64,000 nucleotides of DNA, from the NCBI RefSeq assembly GCF_963664075.1, contig NZ_OY760916.1, forward strand, positions 3,679,001 through 3,743,000, in the 5' to 3' direction. The notes under the pieces were generated by a model. The model was not told the origin of the DNA. It was given only the letters and a program-made list of their open reading frames with translations, and did not search any database. This document shows positions 1 through 8,770 of this stretch, piece after piece (position 1 is the stretch's first letter; each line of letters begins with the position of its first letter). This stretch comes from an uncultured Desulfobulbus sp. (GTDB taxonomy: Bacteria; Desulfobacterota; Desulfobulbia; Desulfobulbales; Desulfobulbaceae). Position numbers and translations under genes: made by a program.

Positions 1-1
1 A

Positions 2-1792
2 CGGGCCCAGATAGCGCGGGAGAGGAATCTGGAGCCACTGGCGAAGCTAATTTTTGCCCAGAAAGGTCAAGCACTGCATCCGGAAGCCTTTATCAATCCG
101 GAGCTGGAGGTGCAGAGCAAAGAGGATGCGCTTGCTGGCGCACGGGATATCATCGCCGAATGGATCAGCGAGACGACCGAGCTGCGTGCCGGGCTCCGCG
201 CCCTCTTTCAGCAGAGAGCTGTCATAACTTCCAGGGTAAGTAAGGGCGCAGAGGAGAGTGGCAACAAATTTCGTGACTATTTTGACTGGCAGGAACCGGT
301 GAGCAAGGTGGCGGGACATCGACTCCTGGCCATGCTCCGAGGTGAGGCAGAAAAGGTGCTGCACCTGCATTTTCTCCCCTCTGAAGAGGAACCACTCAGG
401 CTCATTTCCCGGGCCACTGTGCGCAGCAACGGGAGTGACGGGCAACAGGTCCGCCTGGCGTTGGAGGACAGTTATAAACGCCTTCTGGCGCCATCACTGG
501 AAAATGAACTCCGAGCCACACTCAAAGACCAGGCTGAACAGGAGGCGATCGGGGTCTTTGCCGAGAACCTGCGTCAGTTGCTTTTGGCCGCTCCACTGGG
601 AGGCAAACGGACCCTGGCACTGGATCCCGGTTTTCGTACCGGAGCCAAGCTGGTCTGTCTGGACTCTCAGGGACAACTGCTGCACAACACCACCATCTAT
701 CCCACCTTATCGGCCAAGCAACAGGAGGAGGCCGGTAAATGCGTGGTTGAACTCTGCAAACGCTATCAGATCGAGGCCATCGCCATCGGCAACGGTACCG
801 CCAGTCGGGAAACCGAAACCTTTGTTCGCGCCCTGCCCCTGGCAAAGGAGATCATCATTACCATGGTCGATGAGAGTGGCGCTTCGATCTATTCAGCCTC
901 GGAGGTCGCACGGCGAGAGTTCCCCGATCACGATCTCACCGTTCGCGGGGCCATCTCCATTGGTCGGCGCCTGCAGGATCCCCTGGCGGAGTTGGTCAAA
1001 CTCGACCCCAAGGCCATCGGTGTGGGCCAATACCAACACGATGTCAACCAGAAGTCCCTCAAACAGGGACTAGATGATGTGGTCACCAGCTGTGTGAACC
1101 GGGTGGGGGTTGAAGTCAACAGCGCCAGCCAGGAGTTGCTGACCTTTGTCTCCGGCCTGGGGACAACCCTGGCTGCGAACATTCTCCACTACCGCAACGA
1201 ACAGGGCCCGTTTACAGATCGCAGACAACTGCTCAAAGTTCCGCGTCTGGGCAAAAAGGCCTTTGAACAGTGTGGAGGATTTCTCCGCATCCGGGGGGGA
1301 AAAAATCCGCTGGACAGCTCCGGGGTCCACCCGGAGCGGTATGCGCTGCTCGAGCAGATGGCCAAGGACTGCGGCTGCAGCGTCAGCGAGTTGCTCGCCC
1401 GCCCAGAGCTGCGCCAGAACATTGATCTCAACCGCTACGTCAGTGGTGAGCTGGGGCTCCCGACCCTGGAAGATATTCTCGCAGAGCTTGGTAAACCCGG
1501 CAGGGACCCTCGCCAAGAGTTTACTGCCTTTGCCTTTGCCGAAGGCATTGAAAAGATGGAGGACCTCATTGAGGGCATGTGGCTCCCGGGGATAGTGACC
1601 AATGTCACCAAATTTGGTGCCTTTGTGGATATCGGTGTCCATCAGGACGGCCTGGTCCACATCAGCCAACTTGCCGATCGCTTTGTCAAAGACCCCACAG
1701 AGGTGGTCCAGGTCCGTCAGCAGGTCCAGGTTCGCGTCCTGAGCGTGGATCAGGCCCGAAAACGGATTGACCTCTCCCTGCGCAGCAGCTGA
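2..1792 (+). CDS. tex: Tex-family RNA-binding transcriptional accessory protein (5' partial)
   Basis: The reading frame is open from base 2, so the start lies outside the window; about 597 residues are present against roughly 750-780 for full-length Tex. Visible parts in order: the end of the N-terminal helical region, a YqgF/RNase-H-like domain (ALDPGFRTGAK), the conserved GVGQYQHDV stretch, helix-hairpin-helix repeats (GLGTTLAANI, VPRLGKKAFEQ), and a C-terminal S1 RNA-binding domain (GIVTNVTKFGAFVDIGVHQDG). Tex proteins bind nucleic acids and influence transcription; the exact role varies between bacteria. The stop at 1790-1792 is only 6 bases from the convergent gene. The family call is firm from the S1 and YqgF signatures. 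Confidence 0.95.
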   Translation, partial: RAQIARERNLEPLAKLIFAQKGQALHPEAFINPELEVQSKEDALAGARDIIAEWISETTELRAGLRALFQQRAVITSRVSKGAEESGNKFRDYFDWQEPVSKVAGHRLLAMLRGEAEKVLHLHFLPSEEEPLRLISRATVRSNGSDGQQVRLALEDSYKRLLAPSLENELRATLKDQAEQEAIGVFAENLRQLLLAAPLGGKRTLALDPGFRTGAKLVCLDSQGQLLHNTTIYPTLSAKQQEEAGKCVVELCKRYQIEAIAIGNGTASRETETFVRALPLAKEIIITMVDESGASIYSASEVARREFPDHDLTVRGAISIGRRLQDPLAELVKLDPKAIGVGQYQHDVNQKSLKQGLDDVVTSCVNRVGVEVNSASQELLTFVSGLGTTLAANILHYRNEQGPFTDRRQLLKVPRLGKKAFEQCGGFLRIRGGKNPLDSSGVHPERYALLEQMAKDCGCSVSELLARPELRQNIDLNRYVSGELGLPTLEDILAELGKPGRDPRQEFTAFAFAEGIEKMEDLIEGMWLPGIVTNVTKFGAFVDIGVHQDGLVHISQLADRFVKDPTEVVQVRQQVQVRVLSVDQARKRIDLSLRSS

Positions 1793-1798
1793 GCCCTC

Positions 1799-2440
1799 TT
1801 ATTGAGGGAGGGTGAAGCTGGCGTAAAGAGCCTGAATTGCGGCAGCCCAGTACTGAAAATTTTTCTTGGCCTGTGCTTGACTTGCCCCCAAACCACGACA
1901 GCTCAGCGACCAAGTCAGACCGGGGGTGGCTGTCATGCTCACTTCGCCATAGAGATATTCGTCAAGTCCCTGGCGTAAGCGATAGGTCGCCACATGGGTT
2001 GGCCGCTGCTGCAGACGTCCCTTTGCAGCAGCAAGGACCTCAAGATGGTCCTCACTCTGGCCCAAAACCTCCTGCAATTCCTCCACCGTGGGTGTGGCGG
2101 TAAACACCTCATCGATCTCTTCCTGGCGGGCGTGCGCCGCAGCGGGATACTCTTTGACCACCACCGCGCACTCAGCATCCGGCTCTCCTTCCGGGGCAAC
2201 GATCCGCACCCGCATATCCCGTTGCGGGCTGTGGGCAAAAATCCAGGAAGCCGGGTAGCGGAAACTAAAACCAAACTGTTCGTTGGTGTACTGGCCAGTT
2301 TTCTTGGCAGCACGGACAGTATCCGGCCCCAGCACACCAACAAGGAGCAGCATTATCCCCAGCAGAGTGCAGATTCTTCCCAGCTCTTTCCCCTGACCTC
2401 TTCCGAACAAGTGATACGAAGTACGTTTCAACGATTCCAT
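1799..2440 (-). CDS. Exported protein of unknown function, possibly PsbP-like fold
   Basis: About 213 residues from the ATG at 2440; an ATG further upstream at 2497 would add 19 residues. The N-terminus has a basic stretch followed by a hydrophobic helix and a likely signal-peptidase site near TVRAA, so the mature protein is probably periplasmic. The mature part begins with a YTNEQFGFSFRYPASW segment, which resembles the opening of PsbP-like or DUF1795-type domains (alpha-beta proteins binding small ligands or partners). No catalytic motif is seen. It stands alone and converges on tex with a 6-base gap. The fold suggestion is tentative. Confidence 0.7.
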   Translation of the reverse strand: MESLKRTSYHLFGRGQGKELGRICTLLGIMLLLVGVLGPDTVRAAKKTGQYTNEQFGFSFRYPASWIFAHSPQRDMRVRIVAPEGEPDAECAVVVKEYPAAAHARQEEIDEVFTATPTVEELQEVLGQSEDHLEVLAAAKGRLQQRPTHVATYRLRQGLDEYLYGEVSMTATPGLTWSLSCRGLGASQAQAKKNFQYWAAAIQALYASFTLPQ

Positions 2441-2853
2441 TCCCGTTTTTCCATAATGAATTGTATTACCTGCATCCCTGCGCATTTTCTCTGCCACAGT
2501 TGCGATCTTTCTCTCCTGCCAGAGCAGCTGTCTGCAAGGAGACGAGGGACAATTTCTTCCACTCCTTGCTTTACGCGCGGGAGCCTGCGAGGTATGGTTA
2601 TCAAACCATTTAGAGAGGATTTCCCGTGCCTTGGCGCACTATCATGCGAACTGAGTTGTCGGAACCGGGCCTATAGCTATCCCTCAGCTCTTAACGAGTG
2701 TCCGTCCTGAAATGAAGATTTTTGTTCAAGTTCAAGGCATGCGAAAATTTTTACCGCAGGCATATAGATGATGTTCCGAGGATAAAATTTTGAGCATAAC
2801 GCAGAAATTGGGCAAAAAGACCGTTTCTGGATGGGCACTAACGAACCGAGTCC
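2441..2853. other. Intergenic region with a palindromic repeat
   Basis: No gene is visible here. It separates the minus-strand exported protein from the plus-strand recombinase-like gene. The right half, about 2705-2815, is a copy of a dispersed palindromic repeat listed separately. Confidence 0.6.
2705..2815. repeat. Dispersed palindromic repeat A, copy 1
   Basis: This stretch closely matches 23461-23591. Shared blocks include TCAAGGCATGCG, TTACCGCAGGCATAT, TTCCGAGGATAAAATTTT and AGCATAACGC. The AAAATTTTTACC block on the left and GGATAAAATTTT on the right are inverted, so the element could fold into a long imperfect hairpin. It carries no ORF. It lies directly upstream of the recombinase-like gene at 2854, so it may hold that gene's leader; that link is inference. 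Confidence 0.75.
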
Positions 2854-3489
2854 ATGTCCAGCCAACAGATCCCCCCCTTCACTCCAGAGGCTCTGGCCCT
2901 GCTTTTTCGCCAGGATACATTTCTTGCCTTTCAAAAACCAGGGTTTCCTTCCCATTACTGGGCGCCCCTGCTGGCAGCCTGCTGTGGTGCGAGTCGCAAT
3001 GAGGTTTTTTTTCTCCTTCCCGCTGACCTGATGCAGGAGCAGGGAGTGTGGTTCCTCACCCTGCGCAAACTGGGAATACCTGATGCACTGACACGCAGGA
3101 TCCCCCTACATCCCTGGTTGCAGCAGTTGGGCCTGATTGACTTTATCCTCCACTGGCAGCAAACTCGGCCACACGATCGACTATTCTGCGAATACCGTGC
3201 AGGACAGGAAAGTGCGGGCATGCTCTTTTCGCGTAACTTTGTCCAATGGATCAAAACCACTGTGGCAACTCTGTCCCAGGAAGAGCAGCAACTCTTTGCA
3301 GCAGACTTTCATTTCCCTTCACTGCGGGCTCTGTTCTGGCAGTTGGTGGAAGAGGCTGAGCTGAGTCCACAAACAGTTGCACTGCTGCACGGACAGGAGG
3401 GAAAACTGGTCCAGGCGGCGGAAGAGCTTGCCACCCTGCCCATTCAAGAATGCTTTCCAGCACCGCCGAATTTCAAGGAAATTTTCTAA
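2854..3489 (+). CDS. Degenerate tyrosine-recombinase (integrase) catalytic-domain protein
   Basis: 211 residues. The opening (FTPEALALLF, then YWAPLLAACCGASRNEVFFL) matches the start of integrase catalytic domains, where the usual text is YTGARxNE followed by QL. RRIPLHPWLQQLGLIDFI matches the conserved RxVPLHPxL-LGF segment, and FPSLRALF corresponds to HSFRHTF. Key residues are changed: the first catalytic Arg position reads Ser (GASRNE), the His of HxxR is Pro, the next His is Ala, and no nucleophilic Tyr context follows. An in-frame stop at 2839-2841 rules out an N-terminal core-binding domain. The protein is probably not an active recombinase; it may be a decaying remnant or a repurposed DNA-binding fold. 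Confidence 0.6.
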   Translation: MSSQQIPPFTPEALALLFRQDTFLAFQKPGFPSHYWAPLLAACCGASRNEVFFLLPADLMQEQGVWFLTLRKLGIPDALTRRIPLHPWLQQLGLIDFILHWQQTRPHDRLFCEYRAGQESAGMLFSRNFVQWIKTTVATLSQEEQQLFAADFHFPSLRALFWQLVEEAELSPQTVALLHGQEGKLVQAAEELATLPIQECFPAPPNFKEIF

Positions 3490-3553
3490 AAACCGTGCAT
3501 CTCTCAGCAAAGGGAGGCACCTTATCGCTTCATTACTTCAGGGACAAAACACC

Positions 3554-4228
3554 ATGCAACCATCCAACCCCACCTGCGCCGCCTGCCCGTTTAAACCCGA
3601 TGAACGTATCTGTCGCACCGAAGGAGGCCGTCATCCGGACAATTGCCCCACGGTCTGCAAGCCTGAACTGATCGATGCATCCCGTTTGGAATACAAAAAG
3701 GTCGAAAATGCTGAATTCGCTCGTCAGGCTTCCCTGCAAGAGCGTGATGGATACAGCAATCGCGAACTGGGCTATGCCAAGGTCCGCCCGGCAAAGCCAC
3801 GGATTGAAGAAATTTTAGAGTTTATCGGCAAGATGGGCTACAAAAAGGTCGGGATGGCCTTTTGTCTGGGCCTGCGCAATGAAGCAAAAATCGTAGAGCA
3901 TTTTTTCCGTAATCACGGGATTGAAATGGTCTCGGTCATCTGTAAGGTAGGCCGTGTCCCTAAAGAAGAACTCGGACTCGGTGATCAGGACAAGGTCAGC
4001 GTCTGCACCTTCGAGACCATGTGCAACCCTGTCCTCCAGGCCCAGGTGCTCAACTCAGAGCAGACCGAGTTCAATATTCTCCTGGGGCTCTGTGTGGGCC
4101 ATGATTCGCTCTTTCTCAAGTATGCCGAAGCTCCCTGTACCGTGCTTGCAGTCAAGGACCGGGTCACCGGCCACAACCCACTGGCGGCAGTCTATACCTT
4201 GGACTCGTACTACCGGGCTTTGAAATAA
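3554..4228 (+). CDS. DUF1847-family cysteine-rich protein
   Basis: 224 residues from the ATG at 3554; the longer upstream frame is low-complexity read-through from the preceding gene. The N-terminus carries a CAACPF motif, then further Cys residues (ICR, NCPTVC) that look like a metal- or cluster-binding site. The core includes GKMGYKKVGMAFCLGL and later MCNPVLQAQ, GLCVGHDSLF and AVKDRVTGHNP, all characteristic of DUF1847. Members are common in anaerobes and have no assigned biochemical role. It follows the recombinase-like gene by 64 bases and ends inside a perfect inverted repeat. Confidence 0.85.
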   Translation: MQPSNPTCAACPFKPDERICRTEGGRHPDNCPTVCKPELIDASRLEYKKVENAEFARQASLQERDGYSNRELGYAKVRPAKPRIEEILEFIGKMGYKKVGMAFCLGLRNEAKIVEHFFRNHGIEMVSVICKVGRVPKEELGLGDQDKVSVCTFETMCNPVLQAQVLNSEQTEFNILLGLCVGHDSLFLKYAEAPCTVLAVKDRVTGHNPLAAVYTLDSYYRALK

Positions 4229-4259
4229 TTCATGAATCCGTGATTCATGAATTATTTCA
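4221..4259. repeat. Perfect 18-bp inverted repeat with 3-base loop
   Basis: TGAAATAATTCATGAATC at 4221-4238 and its exact reverse complement at 4242-4259 surround the loop CGT. The left arm contains the last codons and the TAA stop of the DUF1847 gene. The element lies between two convergent genes and could act as a bidirectional transcript end or mRNA-stabilising hairpin, although it lacks a T tract. The central TGAATCCGTGA is shared with repeat family C elsewhere in the window. Confidence 0.85.
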
Positions 4260-4276
4260 GTGATTCGCACCAATGT

Positions 4277-5668
4277 TCAGAAGCTCTGCTTACGGGTTCC
4301 ACGGCTCAGCGAAAGAATAACTCCTAGGCAGGAAAAACCGGAAAACAGCACCAGGGCAGTCCGCATGCTGTGGATAAACTGGTCCAGATTGGCGTCGGTG
4401 ACCGCTTGATCCCCCATAAACAGGGAAAAGACAACGGTAATCGTGGTCATGCTGGTGGCCATGCCCAGGGTACGCATGGCCCCGATCATCCCCGAAGCCA
4501 CGCCGAACTGACGACGGGGGACGCTGTCCATGATAGCCGTGGAATTCGGGGTGATAAATATACCGAACCCGGCACCGATGAGCATGAGCTCCAGCCCAAC
4601 CAGCCAGAGGGGTGTTGCGGTACTCAGGGTAATGGAGGCAAGCAGCAGCCCAACAGCACTGATCAGCATACCAGTGGTGGCGAGCTTGGAGATTGCAATA
4701 CGATCTGCCAGACGCCCGGAAATCGGTGAGGTCACCACCTGCATCAGGGGCTGGAGGAGCAGAATGAATCCTGCCTCGCGAGCACTGAGTCCCTTGGCAT
4801 ACTGCAAAAAAAGACTCATAAAAAAGACCACGCCAAAGGTGGCCGCGTAGTTGCCTAATGCCGCCAGGGAACTGAGGGTAAAAAACCGATTGTGCGAGAG
4901 AAGGTGTACATCAAGCAGCGGACTGTCGCTGCGCTTCTCCACAAGAAGAAAAAGTCCTAAGCCGATCGTTCCCGCCAACAACAGGGGCAAACCGACAACG
5001 CTTCCCCCTGCATGGGCGGCCCCGGTCATGATGCAGCCGACACTCAGCCCATAAACCAGGCTGCCGAACCAGTCCATTCGTTCGCCCGAGGCATTTTTTT
5101 CCATCTCGCGCATGCCCAACAGGCAGACGAGGACGGCCGCAACACCAATGGGTACAGGGGCCAGAAAAACGTGACGCCAGCCAAAATGCTCCGTGATATA
5201 ACCACCGATGACAGGTCCGGTCGAAAGCCCCACATAGGTGCAGGCTGAGACCAGGCCGATCTTGCGGGCGCGCAAAGCCGGAGGAAAAGCGGCTGCCACC
5301 AGGGCCATACTCCCCGACAGCATGGTTGCGGCTCCAATCCCCTGAAAAAAGCGAAGAAAGATTACAGCATAGATATTGGCACTAAAGCCAAGAATGCAGG
5401 TAAAACATGTAAAAATGGCCAGGCCAACAAGAAACATAATCCGTTGACCGACAATATCTCCCAGACGACCAAAGGTAAGCATGAACATGGCCAGGGAAAG
5501 GACATAGGTCTGTTCAACCAGACCGATCTGCATGGCCGAGGCGCCAAGATCACGCCCCATTGAGGGCAGGGCGACACCAATGGAGGTGAGCATGAACGGT
5601 GCCATGAACTGGGCAATACAGACAGTCAGCAGTATCATGGTCGCTGATTTTGCAGGTTGTTGTTCCAT
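4277..5668 (-). CDS. MFS transporter, DHA2 (14-helix) drug-exporter type
   Basis: 463 residues, almost entirely hydrophobic helices. Motif A-like text (GRLGDIVGQRIMF) follows the second helix, and STGPVIGGYI in the fifth helix is the antiporter motif C, which points to proton-driven export. Length and motif spacing fit the DHA2 family (EmrB/QacA-like). The ATG at 5668 has a GAGGAGG ribosome site about 12 bases upstream. No membrane-fusion partner is adjacent, so it may work alone in the inner membrane. The substrate cannot be read from sequence. Confidence 0.88.
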   Translation of the reverse strand: MEQQPAKSATMILLTVCIAQFMAPFMLTSIGVALPSMGRDLGASAMQIGLVEQTYVLSLAMFMLTFGRLGDIVGQRIMFLVGLAIFTCFTCILGFSANIYAVIFLRFFQGIGAATMLSGSMALVAAAFPPALRARKIGLVSACTYVGLSTGPVIGGYITEHFGWRHVFLAPVPIGVAAVLVCLLGMREMEKNASGERMDWFGSLVYGLSVGCIMTGAAHAGGSVVGLPLLLAGTIGLGLFLLVEKRSDSPLLDVHLLSHNRFFTLSSLAALGNYAATFGVVFFMSLFLQYAKGLSAREAGFILLLQPLMQVVTSPISGRLADRIAISKLATTGMLISAVGLLLASITLSTATPLWLVGLELMLIGAGFGIFITPNSTAIMDSVPRRQFGVASGMIGAMRTLGMATSMTTITVVFSLFMGDQAVTDANLDQFIHSMRTALVLFSGFSCLGVILSLSRGTRKQSF

Positions 5669-5881
5669 GGTGAGTGAAGCGCCTCCTCTGCTCCGGGCTC
5701 AGGTGACAATCAAAAGCAGCATCATTAATGGTACAGGGGGTAAAAGTCAAATCTTATGCAGAGTGAAAATTCACACCAATAAAAGACATGCTTAATAAAA
5801 TTAGCGTGTTACGATGATCGAAACGTCGTTCATGGAGTTTTTTTTACGAGGGCGACAATTCTGATACACTGGAGTGGGGTT

Positions 5882-6526
5882 ATGGATGTAGGAACTTTCA
5901 ATGAATACCTCAAATTTTTTGTTGCCATGGTAGCGGTGGTCAACCCGGTGGGGATGATTCCGGTGTTCATCAACCTCACGGCCAATCAGGAAGTCAGCGA
6001 GCGCAACAAAACCGGAACCGTCAGCGCGCTTTCCGTGGGGATTATCTTATTGGCGGTGCTTTTCAGTGGTGAAGCCATTCTCCGCTTCTTTGGTATCTCG
6101 GTCGGATCCTTCCGCGTTGGCGGCGGTATTCTCATCCTGCTGATGGCTATTTCCATGCTCAATGCGAAGATGAGCAACATTCGTCAAACCAAAGAGGAAG
6201 AGTTGGACTCCGCCGAACGGGAGAGCGTAGCGGTAGTCCCCCTGGCCACCCCTCTGCTGGCTGGCCCAGGTGCGATCAGTACGGTGATCCTCTATGCCCA
6301 GCGTCACCACGCGCCTCTGCACCACCTCTACCTCAGTCTGGCGATCCTTGCCCTTGCCGCCCTCACGGCACTGCTCATGCGAATGGCTCCCCATATCAGT
6401 CAATGGCTCGGCAAGACCGGTATCAACATTGTGACCCGATTGATGGGCCTGGTCATGGCCGCCATGGGCGTGGAATTCATTGCCCACGGCTTGAAACAAC
6501 TGTTCCCTCTCCTGGCCCAGGGCTAA
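5882..6526 (+). CDS. MarC-family integral membrane protein
   Basis: 214 residues with about six membrane helices. Diagnostic segments are FVAMVAVVNPVGMIPVFINLT at the N-terminus, FRVGGGILILLMAISML in the middle and VPLATPLLAGPGAISTVILY, the latter being the family hallmark. MarC (UPF0056) proteins sit in the inner membrane; despite the name, a role in multiple antibiotic resistance has not held up and the function is open. The start has a purine-rich GGAGTGGGG upstream. It stands alone, divergent from the exporter. Confidence 0.9.
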   Translation: MDVGTFNEYLKFFVAMVAVVNPVGMIPVFINLTANQEVSERNKTGTVSALSVGIILLAVLFSGEAILRFFGISVGSFRVGGGILILLMAISMLNAKMSNIRQTKEEELDSAERESVAVVPLATPLLAGPGAISTVILYAQRHHAPLHHLYLSLAILALAALTALLMRMAPHISQWLGKTGINIVTRLMGLVMAAMGVEFIAHGLKQLFPLLAQG

Positions 6527-6557
6527 CCTTCTCCCCTGCCTGCAGGGGGAAGCACTG

Positions 6558-6637
6558 ATGCATGCGTAAGCGATCACGGGGCTCCGAATATACGGGGCTC
6601 GTCCGGAGATTTCCCTCTGATCGGTTACATGCATGCT
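6558..6637. repeat. Dispersed palindromic repeat B, copy 1 (short form)
   Basis: GTAAGCGATCACGGGG at 6566 pairs imperfectly with CCCTCTGATCGGTTAC ending near 6628; the flanking GCATGC also recurs on both sides. An inner hairpin CTCCG/CGGAG lies between. The same outer and inner sequences occur at 27179-27339 with about 95 extra bases. The element lies in the gap between marC and the next gene and codes for nothing convincing. Confidence 0.75.
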
Positions 6638-6683
6638 CTCGGATTCAAGCGCTCAACCAATCATTTTCTTTCAAGGACTTCCC

Positions 6684-7097
6684 ATGCAAAAAATCCAAAT
6701 CCCCCAACTTGTCTGCATTGGTGTCGTTCACGGCGACATCACCGATCTTGAACAGGCACCCAAGAATTATACAATATCCGATCACACCGGATTCCTTGAA
6801 ATCAATCCTCAATACCAGGAGGCCATGGACGGGATCACAGCCGGCATGACCATCGTGGTTCTCTTCTGGCTCCACGAATCTTCCCGCGATATTCTCAAGG
6901 TTTATCCCCGGGGGGATAAGAGCCGGGGCCTGAGCGGTGTTTTTGCCACCCGTAGCCCAGTGCGCCCCAACCCCATCGCCCTCTCTGAGCTGAGAGTACT
7001 TTCGGTTAGGGGAAACCGCATCGAAGTTCAAGGACTCGATGTCCTGGACCAGACCCCTATCCTTGATATCAAAAAGAAAGTCTCCTCTACGGACTGA
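6684..7097 (+). CDS. TrmO/TsaA-like (YaeB) protein, short form
   Basis: 137 residues from the ATG at 6684, which has AAGGA upstream; an ATG at 6633 would run into repeat B. The family signature GVFATRSPVRPNPIALS is complete, and a LDQTPILDIKKKV end matches the DGTPxLDIKPY region. TrmO uses S-adenosylmethionine to N6-methylate threonylcarbamoyl-adenosine in some tRNAs. The protein stops just after the LDIK motif and lacks the extra tail seen in E. coli TrmO. Residues 20-50 diverge from typical TrmO. A second, more typical paralogue lies at 33336. Confidence 0.8.
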   Translation: MQKIQIPQLVCIGVVHGDITDLEQAPKNYTISDHTGFLEINPQYQEAMDGITAGMTIVVLFWLHESSRDILKVYPRGDKSRGLSGVFATRSPVRPNPIALSELRVLSVRGNRIEVQGLDVLDQTPILDIKKKVSSTD

Positions 7098-7242
7098 AAA
7101 CCTTTTTGCTACCGCCTCTGCACCAAGAGGATATACACTACCTTTAGAAAGCCCATTTTCCAGCGGCTTTTTACAGCCATACCAGCCACTCGCCCGATCG
7201 CCCAAACACGATCACCGGTTCTTTTCGTCAACGAGGTCGAAT

Positions 7243-8769
7243 ATGTTTGAATCAGCTGAACTAGGACACAAGGTCAAAAAATCAGTCTATGAAGACGAGG
7301 TGCCTGCCCTGCGTGAGGCCCTGCTCACAGCACAGATGGAGTTGGCCCAATCAGGCGCCTTTCAGGTGATTATTCTCATCGGTGGCCTGGATGGCGCCGG
7401 ACGCGGGGCCACGGTCAACCTGCTCAACGAATGGATGGATCCACGCCATATTCAGACCCATGGTATGGGTGAGCCCTCAGATGAAGAGCTGGATCGTCCT
7501 ATGATGTGGCGATTCTGGATGGCCATGCCTCCCAAGGGAAAAATCGGGGTCTTTTTAGGTTCCTGGTATACCTGGCCTATTCTGAACCGGGTTTATGGCA
7601 AGACCGATACCGCGGATCTAGAACAGAGCCTGGGCCGTGCCAAACGGCTGGAAAAGATGCTGGTGGATGAGGGGGCGCTGATCCTCAAATTCTGGCTCCA
7701 TCTCTCGAAAAAGCAACAAAAGAAACGGTTTACTGAACTGGAAAAAAATCCGCTGACACGTTGGAAGGTCACCAAGCGCGACTGGAAACGCTATAAACAG
7801 TATGACGTTTTTCGCGAGGTCCACGAAAACGTCATTCGCCATACCAGCACAGCAGAGGCCCCCTGGCTGATTGTCGAGGGTGAGGATGCCCGCTACCGTA
7901 ATCTGACGGTGGGAAAAATACTGCTCAAGTCCCTGCAGGAACGTCTTGCCATGGCACAATCCCCAGTCACCAAGCCTCTAAGTCCCCCGTGGATGCCCCC
8001 CATTGACAATCTCCACCTGCTCAAAACCCTGGACATGAGCCAGACGCTGGAGAAAAAGGAGTACAAGGCGCAGCTGCAGAAATACCAGGCTCGCCTGGCC
8101 GAGCTCACCCGGGATCCCAAATTTAAGTATATGTCGGTTATTGCCGTCTTTGAAGGGAACGACGCTGCGGGTAAAGGGGGAAGTGTCCGCCGAATCACCC
8201 AAGCCTTGGACGCCCGTTTTTACCAGGTAATCCCTATCGCAGCGCCAACCGAAGAGGAACGGGCTCAGCCCTACCTCTGGCGTTTCTGGCGCCACCTGCC
8301 CCGCAAGGGACGAGTCACCATCTTTGATCGCTCCTGGTACGGTCGCGTTCTCGTTGAGCGGGTCGAAGAATTTTGTGCCGAAGCGGACTGGATGCGGGCC
8401 TACAGTGAAATCAACGATTTTGAAGCACAGATGGTCCGCCACAACCTGCTGGTGGTCAAATTTTGGTTGGCCATCACCAAGGATGAACAGTTACGTCGCT
8501 TCAAAGACCGTGAAAAAACAGCCTTCAAGACCTTTAAAATCACGGATGAAGATTGGCGCAATCGGGAAAAGTGGGAACTCTATGAGCAGGCAGTCTGTGA
8601 TATGGTCGACAGAACCAGCACCCTTTTGGCCCCATGGACCCTGGTGGCGGCCAACAGCAAGTATTGTGCTCGCCTGCAGGTGCTGAAGACCCTCTGTGAC
8701 CGGATCGAGACCAAGCTCAAAGAACTCAATGAGTCGGGGGTGAACTATCTGGATACAGAGAAAAAATAG
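7243..8769 (+). CDS. pap: Polyphosphate:AMP phosphotransferase (two-domain PPK2)
   Basis: 508 residues with two tandem PPK2 domains. The C-terminal domain has an intact Walker A (GNDAAGKGG) and the lid/Walker B text FDRSWYGRVLVERVEEF. The N-terminal domain is altered (GGLDGAGRG, and FLGSWYT where the active form reads DRSWYGR). This pattern fits class II PPK2 enzymes, in which only the C-terminal half is catalytic. Known members phosphorylate AMP to ADP with polyphosphate as donor. The ATG at 7243 is preferred because upstream in-frame sequence overlaps the end of the trmO-like gene and is not PPK2-like. The enzyme is cytosolic. Confidence 0.92.
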   Translation: MFESAELGHKVKKSVYEDEVPALREALLTAQMELAQSGAFQVIILIGGLDGAGRGATVNLLNEWMDPRHIQTHGMGEPSDEELDRPMMWRFWMAMPPKGKIGVFLGSWYTWPILNRVYGKTDTADLEQSLGRAKRLEKMLVDEGALILKFWLHLSKKQQKKRFTELEKNPLTRWKVTKRDWKRYKQYDVFREVHENVIRHTSTAEAPWLIVEGEDARYRNLTVGKILLKSLQERLAMAQSPVTKPLSPPWMPPIDNLHLLKTLDMSQTLEKKEYKAQLQKYQARLAELTRDPKFKYMSVIAVFEGNDAAGKGGSVRRITQALDARFYQVIPIAAPTEEERAQPYLWRFWRHLPRKGRVTIFDRSWYGRVLVERVEEFCAEADWMRAYSEINDFEAQMVRHNLLVVKFWLAITKDEQLRRFKDREKTAFKTFKITDEDWRNREKWELYEQAVCDMVDRTSTLLAPWTLVAANSKYCARLQVLKTLCDRIETKLKELNESGVNYLDTEKK

Positions 8770-8770
8770 C

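Noticed and set aside
2854..3489. Active integrase marking a genomic island
   Set aside because: The catalytic residues and N-terminal domain are missing, no tRNA lies beside it, and the neighbouring genes look like ordinary chromosome.
6530..6555. Short inverted repeat CCCCTGC/GCAGGGG after marC
   Set aside because: Loop of only two bases and no T tract; too weak to call a terminator.
6047..6634. A 195-codon minus-strand ORF across marC and the following gap
   Set aside because: It runs antisense to marC, whose membrane-protein motifs are clear, and its start lies in repeat B. Codon content is a shadow of the plus-strand gene.
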